A stretch of 8,237 nt of DNA from Deltaproteobacteria bacterium (GCA_016874875.1 VGTA01000114.1:1-8237); one strand, 5' to 3'. Counted from the stretch's first letter, positions 1-7,093 are shown. Made by a program: numbers and translations. The notes: generated from the letters alone by a model not told the origin.

Positions 1-99
1 GCCGCGCCCGCCGCGCCCGCCGCGCCCGCCGCGCCCGCCGCGCCCGCCGCGCCCGCCGCGCCCGCCGCGCCCGCCGCGCCCGCCGCGCCCGCCGCGCCC
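1..99. repeat. Perfect 9-bp tandem repeat, 11 copies
   Basis: The unit GCCGCGCCC is repeated 11 times without a mismatch from the first base of the window. It may continue beyond the edge, so the true copy number is unknown. It is in frame with the minus-strand gene that crosses it and encodes Gly-Ala-Ala repeats. There are no spacers between units, so it is a minisatellite and not a CRISPR array. Confidence 0.95.
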
Positions 100-1820
100 C
101 GCTCCCCCGCCAGCGCGCCGAGCGCCTCCCCGCGCGCCGACTCGAGCGCGGCGCGCGGCGCGCGGCGCCCCGCGGCGCTCGCGAGCGCCCCCTCCCCCCC
201 TGCCCTCAGCCTCTCCGCCGCCAGCGCCCACACCGCCCACCCGCGCGGCCCCCCCCCCACTTCACCCAGCGCCTCCCAAAGCGCCTCCTCCCCCTCATCG
301 CCCGCGCTGGGCGGGGCGGACGGGGGCGGGGGCGGGGCGTCTAGGCGGAGCTCGAGCCAGGCGGCGAGGGCGGCGCGGCGGGCGCGGCCGCGGGCGGCGG
401 CGGCGGCGCGCCACAGGGCGGCGCGCGCCTCGGCGGCGCCGCCGAGGCGCGCGAGCTGGCGGGCGCGCGCCACCTCCCAGCGCGCGCGCGCCTCCCCGCC
501 CGCGGAGGGGGGCGGGCCGAGGGCGGCGCGGGCGCTGTGCCCTAGGTCGAGCTCGGCGAGCCACGCCGCGCGGGCGGCGCGCGCCTCGGGCGCCCCTGGC
601 GCGCGCGCCTCCGCCGCGTCGAGCAGCGCCCCCGCCTCCCCCGGGCGCCCCTCCTCGAGGTGCCAGCGCGCGCGCTCGAGCGTGAGCGTGAGCGCGCGCC
701 AGCCCTCCACGCCCGGCAGGGCGCGCGCGGGGAGCGGGTAGTCGCCCCAGGTCTGCGCGCGGAGGGCGCGCGGCGTGAGGGCGCTGAGCGCCTCAAGGAG
801 CGTGAGCGACTCCGGGCGCGCGCGCCAGCGCTCGTCCGCCTCGATCACCGGCGACAGGCGCTCCGCCTCCGGCACGTCGGCCAGATTCGCGTAGAGCGCC
901 ACCCCCAGCAGCCCCTCGTCGCTCAAGACCCGCGCGCGGCGACCTGGGGCGGCGGCGGCGCGCTCCACGAGGGCGCGCCCCGCCTCCCACGCCCCCGCGC
1001 GCGGCGGGGGCGGCAGGCGGGTGGGGGACTCCGCGCGCGCCCCCCAGCGCGGAGTGAGCGGCCCGAGGCGCAGCGGCGCGCCCCGCGCGTCGAGCAGGCG
1101 CGCCGCCCACTCCCCGCTGGCGTGGGGCGTGTGCAGGACGAGGCGGTTGCGCCCCGCGCGCGTGAGCAGCGGCGCGCAGCTCTGGTCGAGCCACAGCGAC
1201 GCGCGCTCCGGCAGCTCAGGCGTGGGCTCCTCGTTGCGCCACGCCCGCAGCGGCGCCGTGTGGGCGGCGCACAGGTGGAGCGGGCGCGCGCGCGCCTCGT
1301 CCCACTCCCACAGCGCCGAGAGCCCCTCCTCCCCCGCCCAGCGCCCCACCTGCGCCAGCCCCGTCGGCAGCGCCGCCCGCGCCCACGCCCCCGCGTCGAG
1401 CGGCGCGCGGGGGTCGAGCGGGCGCGCGCTCAGCCACGCCTCCTGGAGCAGCCCCAGCTCCCCCGCCAGCGCCGCGAGCGCCTCGCCGTCGGCGCGGTCG
1501 AGCGCCTCGAGGTAGCGCAGGAAGCGCGTGGGCGCCGCCAGGGGCGCGCGCTCGCGCCCGGCGCCGAGGGCGAGCAGGCGCGCCGCCGCCCCATCGGGCA
1601 GCGCCTCACGCCACAGCAGCGCCCGCGCCCGCGCCGCGAAACGCGCCCACGGCTCCGCGCTCCCGAGCGCCCCCTCGAGCCAGCGCGCCCGCGCCGCCGG
1701 GTCGGCGAGCGCGGCGGGCGCGGCGGGCGCGGCGGGCGGCGCGGCGGCGGCGGGCGGCGCGAGGGCGAGGGCGAGCGCGAGGGCGAGCGCGAGCGCGGCG
1801 GCGAGCGCCCGCGCGCTCAC
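1..1820 (-). CDS. Large exported Ala-rich protein with TPR-like helices (partial, runs off left edge)
   Basis: The minus-strand frame is open from a GTG at 1820 (or the adjacent GTG at 1823) to the window edge, about 606 codons with no stop. Its start overlaps the upstream gene's TGA as GTGA, indicating translational coupling. Residues 3-21 form an Ala-Leu signal-peptide core without a lipobox cysteine, followed by a Pro/Ala stretch, so the protein is probably exported. Residues about 179-252 look like a beta-rich domain (SLWLDQSCAPLL, then GRNRLVLHT, then a GEW/RGAPL stretch). Residues about 374-492 have TPR-like helices (HLEEGRPGEAGALLDAAE). The visible C-terminus is a Gly-Ala-Ala repeat encoded by a perfect 9-bp tandem array. 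Codon use (G/C at third positions, many Trp, Glu and Leu) supports real coding. From memory, the layout resembles the N-terminal half of large myxobacterial TPR proteins that end in DUF3857/transglutaminase domains; that half lies outside the window, so this is a guess. Function unknown. Confidence 0.8.
   Translation of the reverse strand, partial: MSARALAAALALALALALALAPPAAAAPPAAPAAPAALADPAARARWLEGALGSAEPWARFAARARALLWREALPDGAAARLLALGAGRERAPLAAPTRFLRYLEALDRADGEALAALAGELGLLQEAWLSARPLDPRAPLDAGAWARAALPTGLAQVGRWAGEEGLSALWEWDEARARPLHLCAAHTAPLRAWRNEEPTPELPERASLWLDQSCAPLLTRAGRNRLVLHTPHASGEWAARLLDARGAPLRLGPLTPRWGARAESPTRLPPPPRAGAWEAGRALVERAAAAPGRRARVLSDEGLLGVALYANLADVPEAERLSPVIEADERWRARPESLTLLEALSALTPRALRAQTWGDYPLPARALPGVEGWRALTLTLERARWHLEEGRPGEAGALLDAAEARAPGAPEARAARAAWLAELDLGHSARAALGPPPSAGGEARARWEVARARQLARLGGAAEARAALWRAAAAARGRARRAALAAWLELRLDAPPPPPSAPPSAGDEGEEALWEALGEVGGGPRGWAVWALAAERLRAGGEGALASAAGRRAPRAALESARGEALGALAGERGAAGAAGAAGAAGAAGAAGAAGAAGAAGAAGA
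1711..1737. repeat. 9-bp tandem repeat (3 copies) in the signal-peptide region
   Basis: Three copies of GCGGCGGGC lie just after the signal-peptide core of the left-edge gene and encode Pro-Ala-Ala. The unit is the reverse complement of a rotation of the 9-mer at 1-99, so the two arrays are inverted relative to each other at the two ends of the visible gene. Confidence 0.85.
1761..1797. repeat. Imperfect hexamer repeat encoding an Ala-Leu signal core
   Basis: Alternating GAGGGC and GAGCGC units on the plus strand encode alternating Ala and Leu on the minus strand. They form the hydrophobic core of the export signal of the left-edge protein. A gain or loss of one unit would lengthen or shorten the core by two residues without a frameshift. 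Confidence 0.7.
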
Positions 1821-2746
1821 CACCGCTGCGCGAGCCACCCCACCCCAAAGACCGTCAGCGCCGCGCCGCTCACGGTGAGCGCGATCGACGGAATCGCGGA
1901 CCCGTAGCCGCCCGCGTAGTTATTAGCGTTGATCTTGACCATCTGCTCCCTCAGCAGATACGCGCCCACCCCCGCCGCCACCGCGCCCGCGCCCAGCAGC
2001 GCTGCAGGCGGGAGCCGCGACGGGCGGGGCGGGGGGGGCTCCGCGAACAGCGGCGCGGCGGGGGGCGGCCCGCTCACCAGCCCGCCTCCCTCATCGAGGC
2101 GGGGGCGAGCGGGCATAAACGCCTCCTCCGAGAGGTCGATGGGCTCGCGCAGCGGCAGGCGCGCCGTGAGCTCACGCGGCTCCGCTGCGGGCGACACCTG
2201 CGCCCGCAGCGCCACGTCCCCGAGCGGCAAGAGCGCCCCTGCGGCCGCGGCGCCCAGGAACGGGCGCGGGGCGAGCACCTCGAGGCTCACGGGCGCCCCC
2301 TTCACCAAGAGGGGCGACAGGCGCCGCTTGACCTCCGAGCCGCACACCGTGTCGCGCATGAGGTCATCGAGGCGCGCGTCCTGCGCGCAGCGCAAGAAGT
2401 GGAACGCCACGAACGGCGACAGCTCCGCCGCCAGCGCCGGGTCCGCCGCCTCCTCCACCCGCCGCAGGTACAGCTGCGCGAGGCGGAGGTGCGCCCCCCC
2501 GTACCCCTCGAGCGCCGCCAGCGACTCCTCATAGACGCGAATCGCCTCGAGGAGGCGCCCGGCGGCCAGCGCGTCCTCCGCGCGCGCGTAGACCGCCTGA
2601 TAGCGCGCGCGCAGCTCCGTCGTCGAGGCGGCGAGCGCGGCGCGGGGCGCGTGGGCGGAGAGGAGGGCGGCGAGCAGCGCGGCGAGCAGCGCGGAGAGCG
2701 GCGCGGGGCGAGGAGACGCGAGCGCGGCGGGGCGGGGGGGGCGCAC
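1817..2746 (-). CDS. Exported TPR-like protein with two C-terminal membrane segments
   Basis: A 309-residue protein of unknown exact function. It starts at a GTG preceded four bases upstream by GGAGG (2751-2755). Residues 15-40 form a signal peptide (LLAALLAALLSAHAPRAALA). Residues about 43-100 are helical and TPR-like (AEDALAAGRLLEAIRVYEESLAALEG style), followed by a short helical part with two cysteines (C120, C135). A beta-rich stretch (about 150-205), a Pro-rich linker (225-247) and two membrane segments (about 246-265 and 285-307) follow, the latter joined by an Asn/Gly/Tyr-rich loop. It lies 26 bp after the kinase gene and overlaps the next gene by four bases, so it is probably co-transcribed. 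TPR-plus-membrane proteins beside Ser/Thr kinases are common in Myxococcota, which suggests a kinase substrate or an envelope scaffold. The signal could alternatively be an uncleaved anchor. Confidence 0.8.
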   Translation of the reverse strand: MRPPRPAALASPRPAPLSALLAALLAALLSAHAPRAALAASTTELRARYQAVYARAEDALAAGRLLEAIRVYEESLAALEGYGGAHLRLAQLYLRRVEEAADPALAAELSPFVAFHFLRCAQDARLDDLMRDTVCGSEVKRRLSPLLVKGAPVSLEVLAPRPFLGAAAAGALLPLGDVALRAQVSPAAEPRELTARLPLREPIDLSEEAFMPARPRLDEGGGLVSGPPPAAPLFAEPPPPRPSRLPPAALLGAGAVAAGVGAYLLREQMVKINANNYAGGYGSAIPSIALTVSGAALTVFGVGWLAQRW

Positions 2747-2750
2747 GGGA

Positions 2751-2755
2751 CCTCC
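2751..2755 (-). promoter_or_regulatory. Shine-Dalgarno site of the TPR-like membrane protein gene
   Basis: On the minus strand GGAGG sits four bases before the GTG at 2746. It is the only good ribosome-binding sequence nearby and decides this non-ATG start. Confidence 0.6.
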
Positions 2756-2772
2756 GGGGGCGAGCGGCGCGG

Positions 2773-4965
2773 CTAAGGGCAGTTGCGGGACACGCTCTCG
2801 AGGAGCGTCACGATGTCGGCGAAATAGATGCTCGCGCGCCCCGCGCGGTCACGCGCCTGCTCGAGGCGCTGGCGGGCGCGCGCGCACCCCCCCTGCGCCA
2901 GATCTCCCTGCACCTGCGTGCGGAGCAGATTCATGTGCGCCTCCGAGAACGACGCGCGCTCCGGCGAGGGCGCCTCTCGCGGCGCCGAATCGGGCCTCGG
3001 CGCCGCAGGCGACTCCGAGGCGGCGCGGGCGGGGCGGGGCGCGCGGGGCTGCTGCGGGCGGGGGCGGGGCGCCTCGCGCGCCGGGCGCGGCGGCTCGAGG
3101 CGCTCAAAGCGCGGCGCCGCCGGCGCGCGAGCGGCGAGCGGCGCCTCCGCCGCCGGCCCCCCCTCGGGCGCCGCCGCGCGCACGCTCAGCGCCGGCCCCT
3201 CAGCGGCGTAGGAGCCCTCGCGCAGGGCGAGCAGCGACCCGCGCGCCCCCTCGGCGGGGGCGGGCGTCGCCAGGGGCGTCGCGGAGAGCGTGACCGGCAC
3301 GCGCGCCGGCGTCGCGGCGCGCGGATCGACGGCGCGCTGATAGAGGAAGCTGAGCGCCGCCGCCCCCACCGAGAGCGCCCCCACCAGCGCCCACGGCGGC
3401 CGCGCGCGGCGCGGCGCGCCCCCCGCCCGCCGCGCCCCGAGCCGCGTCGCGGCGTCCGAGCGCTCAAAAGCGTCGAGGGGGCGCGCCCCGCTCAGGTGCG
3501 CGGTCTGGGCGTAGTCGGCGAACGAGTCGTCGGCGTCCCCCGCCGCGCCCACCTCCTCGTCCACGGTGCTGAGGTGCTGCGCGTGGCGGGAGGCGGGGGC
3601 GGGCGGCGCCGGCGGCGGCGTCACGCGCGACGGAGTCGCCCGCGACGCGGGCGGCGCGGGCAGCGCGGGTGGCGAGGGCGGCGCGGGCGGCGCGGGCGGC
3701 GCGGGCGGCGCGGGCAGCGAGGGCGACGAGGGCAGCGAGGGCGACGAGGGCGACGAGGGCGGCGCGGGGGGCTCGCCCGCCTCGAGGGCGCGGAAGCTCC
3801 CCGTCATCATCGACGGCGGCGGCGCGATCAGCGCGCCGCGCGCCCTGCCCTCCGGCGCCCCCCCGCTCGGCCCCTGAAGGCGCGCCGCGAGCAGCCCCTG
3901 CGCGCGCTCGATCTCCCCGCGCAGCGCGCGCGGATTCCCCTCCCCGCGGCTGTCGGCGAGAATCTCCGAGACCCGCTCCACCACCTCCCGCCCGTCGCGC
4001 GGGCGGTCGAGCGGCGAGCGAGACATCATCGACCGCACCAGCTCCGCTAGGCCCGGATAGTCGCGCACCTCAGGGCGCAGCGCCTCCACGAGCGGCGTGG
4101 GCTGCGTGCAGGTGTGGATGATCATCTTGGTGGGACTCAGCCCCTTGGGGTAAGGCGTCTTGCCCGTGAGCAGCTCATAGGCGATCACCCCGAGGGCGAA
4201 CACGTCCACGCGCGCGTCCACGGGCTGCTTCTCGCCGCTCACCTCGAGTCCCGCCGACGAGAGCACCCACCCGGGCACCTGCTCCGGCGCCACGTACCCC
4301 GGCGTCCCTCGGAGCGCGAGGGGGTGCGTGGACGAGCGCGCCTCCGACGACAGGTCCTTGACGAGCCCGAGGTCCACCAGCGTGAGCGCCCCCGTGTCGC
4401 GTGGGTCGAGAATCACGTTAGCGGGCTTGAGGTCGCGGTGCACCAGCTTGCGCTCGTGGAACGCGTTGAGCGCCTCTGCGATGCGCTGAACGATGTTGAG
4501 CGCCTGCTCCACGCTGAAGGGGCTCTTGGCCACCATCTGCCGGAGCAGCGACGGCCCCGGGATGTACTCCATCACCAAGAACGGCGCGCCTTCATACACG
4601 CCGTAGTCCATCACGCGCACCACCGACTCGTGACGGATCAGCATGGCGAGCTTGGCCTCGCGCATAAAATCGTGCAGGGCCTCCTCGCGCTGCTCCGCGT
4701 CCACCTGCAGCAGATGATCCGCGTCGAGGAACTTGACCGCCGACAGCTGATCGAGGTGGATGTGGTTGGCCAGATACACCGTCCCTGCCCCCCCCTGCCC
4801 GAGCCCGCCGATGAGGTGATAGCGCCCGTCGAGCTCCTGGTTGAGCAGCGGGTAAGTGCGAGGATTCTGGTTGGCTTGGACGGGGACGAGGCGCTCGCCG
4901 TCGCGCTCACACTCGGTGAGCGCCCCTGATGTGTAGACGGAGCGACATTCGGGGCAAATAAACAC
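2773..4965 (-). CDS. Transmembrane Ser/Thr protein kinase with N-terminal Cys knuckle
   Basis: A 730-residue Hanks-type kinase predicted to phosphorylate Ser/Thr on partner proteins from the inner membrane. Residues 4-22 hold a zinc-ribbon-like CPEC...CERDG (C4, C7, C19). The kinase domain spans about 50-340: glycine loop G54-x-G56-x-x-G59, catalytic Lys K78 (SAVKFL), helix-C Glu E103, HRDLKPAN with catalytic D178, D198 in DLG (instead of DFG), GTPGYVAPE ending at E228, D254 in DVFALG, and the late R321. All catalytic residues are present, so it should be active. A low-complexity Pro/Ser/Ala linker (about 399-460) precedes one membrane segment (about 524-541). The extracytoplasmic part is Pro/Ala-rich and ends in a small helical domain with C694 and C729. 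The start is a GTG placing the CPEC motif right at the N-terminus; no strong Shine-Dalgarno is visible. No PASTA repeats are present. It heads the apparent three-gene operon. Confidence 0.95.
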   Translation of the reverse strand: MFICPECRSVYTSGALTECERDGERLVPVQANQNPRTYPLLNQELDGRYHLIGGLGQGGAGTVYLANHIHLDQLSAVKFLDADHLLQVDAEQREEALHDFMREAKLAMLIRHESVVRVMDYGVYEGAPFLVMEYIPGPSLLRQMVAKSPFSVEQALNIVQRIAEALNAFHERKLVHRDLKPANVILDPRDTGALTLVDLGLVKDLSSEARSSTHPLALRGTPGYVAPEQVPGWVLSSAGLEVSGEKQPVDARVDVFALGVIAYELLTGKTPYPKGLSPTKMIIHTCTQPTPLVEALRPEVRDYPGLAELVRSMMSRSPLDRPRDGREVVERVSEILADSRGEGNPRALRGEIERAQGLLAARLQGPSGGAPEGRARGALIAPPPSMMTGSFRALEAGEPPAPPSSPSSPSLPSSPSLPAPPAPPAPPAPPSPPALPAPPASRATPSRVTPPPAPPAPASRHAQHLSTVDEEVGAAGDADDSFADYAQTAHLSGARPLDAFERSDAATRLGARRAGGAPRRARPPWALVGALSVGAAALSFLYQRAVDPRAATPARVPVTLSATPLATPAPAEGARGSLLALREGSYAAEGPALSVRAAAPEGGPAAEAPLAARAPAAPRFERLEPPRPAREAPRPRPQQPRAPRPARAASESPAAPRPDSAPREAPSPERASFSEAHMNLLRTQVQGDLAQGGCARARQRLEQARDRAGRASIYFADIVTLLESVSRNCP
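3671..3769. repeat. Eleven-unit 9-bp repeat in the kinase linker
   Basis: Eleven consecutive 9-bp units: GGCGAGGGC, four GGCGCGGGC, then alternating AGCGAGGGC and GACGAGGGC types and a final degenerate unit. They are in frame with the kinase and encode Pro-Ala-Pro and Pro-Ser-Ser type tripeptides in the linker between the catalytic domain and the membrane segment. The two sub-blocks suggest expansion by slippage. Copy-number change would alter linker length without breaking the frame. Confidence 0.85.
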
Positions 4966-4983
4966 GAGCGGGGCCGATCACGA

Positions 4984-5010
4984 TTGTGTAAGCTAGTGGT
5001 CGATTATGAT
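4984..5010 (+). promoter_or_regulatory. guaD: Candidate promoter of guaD
   Basis: TTGTGT (4984-4989) and TATGAT (5005-5010) are separated by 15 bases, shorter than the usual 17. The -10 matches five of six consensus bases. It would give a leader of about 75-80 bases before the guaD ATG. Its -10 overlaps the candidate -10 of the divergent kinase promoter. Confidence 0.3.
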
Positions 5011-5032
5011 GGACACCGGCCGCGGAACGCAA
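5003..5032 (-). promoter_or_regulatory. Candidate promoter of the kinase operon
   Basis: On the minus strand TTGCGT (5032-5027) and CATAAT (5008-5003) are separated by 18 bases, in one of the few AT-richer patches of the window and 37 bases before the kinase GTG. The -10 fits well and the -35 fits only partly. The call is by eye against the sigma-70 consensus. Confidence 0.35.
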
Positions 5033-5079
5033 CAAGAGAAACAACGGCGCCCACCACGGGGCGGCGGCCGCGGCGAGAG

Positions 5080-5084
5080 AGGAG
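5080..5084 (+). promoter_or_regulatory. guaD: Shine-Dalgarno site of guaD
   Basis: AGGAG in a purine-rich run lies seven bases before the ATG at 5092. It fixes the guaD start there and not at an upstream in-frame ATG at 4984, which would add a non-conserved basic tail and absorb the promoter region. Confidence 0.75.
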
Positions 5085-5091
5085 AGCGCCC

Positions 5092-6420
5092 ATGAGCGCC
5101 AACAGCATCCGCGCCGCAGGCGCCGTGAGAGGGCGCGCCCTCTGCCCCGATCCCCACGCGCGCCGCTGGCGCCTCCTCGATGACGCCGTGCTGCGCTGGG
5201 GCGAGGGGGGCGCGCTGAGCGCCGTGGAGAGCGCGCGCGCCGTGGAGGGCCGCGGCGACCCCCTGCCCCCCGTCACCCACCCGGGCGCCGTCTGGCTCCC
5301 GGGGTTCGTCGACACCCACGTGCACTTCCCGCAGACGCAGATCATCGGCAGCGCCTCGGGCCCCCTGCTGTCGTGGCTCGAGCGCTCGGTCTTCCCCGAG
5401 GAGGCGCGTTTCGCCGACGACGCCTACGCCGCGCGCGTCGCCGAGCGCTTCTGCGAGCAGCTGCTGCGGCAGGGCACCACCTCCGCCTCCATCTACAGCA
5501 GCAGCCACCCCGGCGCCACCCACGCGCTCTTTGAGGCGCTCGACCGCCGCGGCCTGCGCGCCGAGGCGGGGCTGACGCTGATGGACCGCGGCGCCCCCGA
5601 CGCGCTCCTGCGCCCCGCCGAGGAGGCGCTCGAGGCCTGCGGGGCCCTCGCCGACCGCTGGCACGGCCACGACGCCGGGCGGCTGCGCTTCTGCGTGACG
5701 CCCCGCTTTGGGCTGAGCTGCACGCCGGGGCTGCTGCGCGGCGCCGGGCGCCTCGCTGAGGAGCGCGGGCTGTGGGTGCAGACCCACATCTCCGAGAATC
5801 CGCGCGAGCTCGAGGCCACCGCGGCGGCGTTCCCCGCCGCGCGCGACTACCTCGCGGTGTACGAGGACCTCGGGCTGCTCCACGCGCGCACGCTGCTCGC
5901 CCACTGCGTGTGGCTGTCGCCGAGCGAGTGGGACCGCCTCAGCGCCGCGCGCGCCGCCGTCACCCACTGCCCCGACAGCAACCTGTTCCTCGGGAGCGGG
6001 CAGATGCCGCTCGCCGAGGCGCTCGGGCGCGCGGTGCGCGTGGGGCTGGGCTCCGACGTGGGCGCTGGGCGCAGCTTCTCGCTGCGGCGCGCCGCCGCCC
6101 GCGCCTACGACGCCAGCCGCATCACCGGCGCCGACGAGGGGCCAGCGGCGCTCTTGTGGCTCGCCACGCGCGGCGGCGCGCTCGCCACGGGGCGCGGCGG
6201 CGAGGTGGGCTGCCTGGCCCCCGGCTACGAGGCGGACCTGGTGTGCGTGGCGCTCCCCCCCGACCTCGAGGAGCCGGCGGGCCTGTCGGAGGACGAGCGG
6301 GTGGAGCTGCTGGCGTCGCGCCTGGTCTTCTGCGAGGACTGGGGCGGCGTGCGCGAGGTGCGCGTGCGCGGGCGGCGGGCGTGGGCGGCGACCGGCGAGG
6401 GCGCGGGCGAGGGCCGCTGA
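5092..6420 (+). CDS. guaD: Guanine deaminase
   Basis: A cytosolic amidohydrolase that hydrolyses guanine to xanthine and ammonia (EC 3.5.4.3) in purine salvage and catabolism. The 442 residues match the family length of about 440-455. Family hallmarks in order: PGFVDTHVHFPQTQ with metal ligands H76 and H78 and the Q81/Q83 pair; FPEE at 101-104; CVTPRFGLSC with R205, the guanine-contacting Arg by analogy to characterised enzymes; QTHISEN with metal ligand H232 and catalytic E235; LLAHCVWLS with H271; THCPDSNLFLGSG; and GLGSDVGAG with the metal-binding D322. Nothing essential is missing, so an active zinc enzyme is expected. The combination PQTQ, HISEN and SDVGAG separates it from other amidohydrolases such as chlorohydrolases or cytosine deaminase. 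It stands alone, divergent from the kinase operon and tail-to-tail with the phosphatase gene. No other purine gene is in the window. Confidence 0.95.
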   Translation: MSANSIRAAGAVRGRALCPDPHARRWRLLDDAVLRWGEGGALSAVESARAVEGRGDPLPPVTHPGAVWLPGFVDTHVHFPQTQIIGSASGPLLSWLERSVFPEEARFADDAYAARVAERFCEQLLRQGTTSASIYSSSHPGATHALFEALDRRGLRAEAGLTLMDRGAPDALLRPAEEALEACGALADRWHGHDAGRLRFCVTPRFGLSCTPGLLRGAGRLAEERGLWVQTHISENPRELEATAAAFPAARDYLAVYEDLGLLHARTLLAHCVWLSPSEWDRLSAARAAVTHCPDSNLFLGSGQMPLAEALGRAVRVGLGSDVGAGRSFSLRRAAARAYDASRITGADEGPAALLWLATRGGALATGRGGEVGCLAPGYEADLVCVALPPDLEEPAGLSEDERVELLASRLVFCEDWGGVREVRVRGRRAWAATGEGAGEGR

Positions 6421-6421
6421 C

Positions 6422-7089
6422 TCACGCCGCCCCCCCGCCCGCCGCCCCCCAGCGCGCCACGGGCCACCCCCGCCGGCGCGCCTCCGCCGCCAGCAGGCGG
6501 TCGGGGCACACCGCCACCGGCGCGCCCACCACCTCGAGGAGCGGCAGGTCGGCGGCGGCGTCGGTGTAGAAGGCGCAGGCGCTGAGCGGGACGCCGAGTC
6601 CCTCGGCGTAGCGGGCGGCGGCGTGGCGCTTGCCCACCCCAAAGCAGAGCTCGCCGGCGGGCTCCCCCGTGAACCGACCCCCGCGCACCTCAAAGGCGCT
6701 GGCGAGGGCGGCGTCGAGGCCGAGGTCGCGGGCGAAATGGCGCGCGAGGTACACCGAGGAGGTGGTGAGGAGCGCGAGGCGGTCGCCGCGCGCCCTGTGG
6801 GCCTCGACGGCGGCGCGGGCCTCGGGGCGCACCCTGTGGCGCACCTCAGCGGCGTAGAAGCGCGCCACGCGCTCCTCCATGTCCTCCTCGCGCTGCCCGG
6901 CGAGGGCGCGCACGGCGGCGCGGAGCGGGGCGTCGAGGTCCGCCCAGCCGAGGTGGTAGCGCAGGAGCCACCACGACGCGCGCGCCACCTGCCCCGCCCC
7001 GAGCAGCCCCGCGCGGCGCTCGGCGCGCACCCACAGGCGCCCGGAGTTGACGTCGATGAGCGTGCGGTCGAGGTCAAAGAAGGCGACGC

Positions 7090-7093
<4 letters not shown>
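6422..7093 (-). CDS. HAD-IB family phosphatase (SerB-like), substrate unknown
   Basis: A 223-residue cytosolic haloacid-dehalogenase superfamily hydrolase of subfamily IB, the group that includes phosphoserine phosphatase. Motif I is FFDLDRTLI with nucleophile D7 and acid/base D9. A helical C1 cap spans about 18-85. Motif II is LLTTSS (T110-S113), motif III lysine is K155 in CFGVGKR, and motif IV is YTDAAADLPLL with metal-binding D178 and D182. The ending (GAPVAVCPD, later RRGWPV) is typical of SerB-like HAD-IB hydrolases. Motif IV has Ala-Ala-Ala where relatives often carry Ser, His or Asn, but both acidic residues remain. The ATG overlaps the TGA of the upstream lipoprotein gene as ATGA, so translation is probably coupled. 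The stop codon is one base from the guaD stop on the other strand. Substrate cannot be inferred; true phosphoserine phosphatase is possible but not favoured because no serine pathway genes are nearby. Confidence 0.9.

Noticed and set aside
1..99. CRISPR-like array
   Set aside because: Units are 9 bp, directly adjacent and without spacers; it is an in-frame coding minisatellite.
660..1907. Plus-strand open frame of about 415 codons
   Set aside because: Arg/Ala-rich with no motif; antisense to the well-supported exported-protein frame and overlapping the end of the TPR-like gene.
1915..1950. Internal promoter in an AT-richer patch before the left-edge gene
   Set aside because: A TAATAA word is present on the minus strand but no -35 element lies at a usable distance, and the patch encodes the Asn-rich loop between two membrane segments.
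2935..4050. Plus-strand open frame of about 371 codons
   Set aside because: Arg-rich low complexity, antisense to the kinase linker and C-terminal region.
4984..5091. Upstream in-frame ATG extension of guaD
   Set aside because: The added 36 residues are basic and unlike the family, and the ATG at 5092 has a good Shine-Dalgarno sequence and gives the normal family length.
6400..6440. Bidirectional terminator between guaD and the phosphatase gene
   Set aside because: There is only one base between the stop codons and no hairpin followed by a T run on either strand.
4993..7077. Very long minus-strand open frame (about 694 codons) antisense to guaD
   Set aside because: It is a by-product of extreme GC content, has low-complexity Ala/Arg/Gly composition, and conflicts with clear guanine deaminase and HAD genes.
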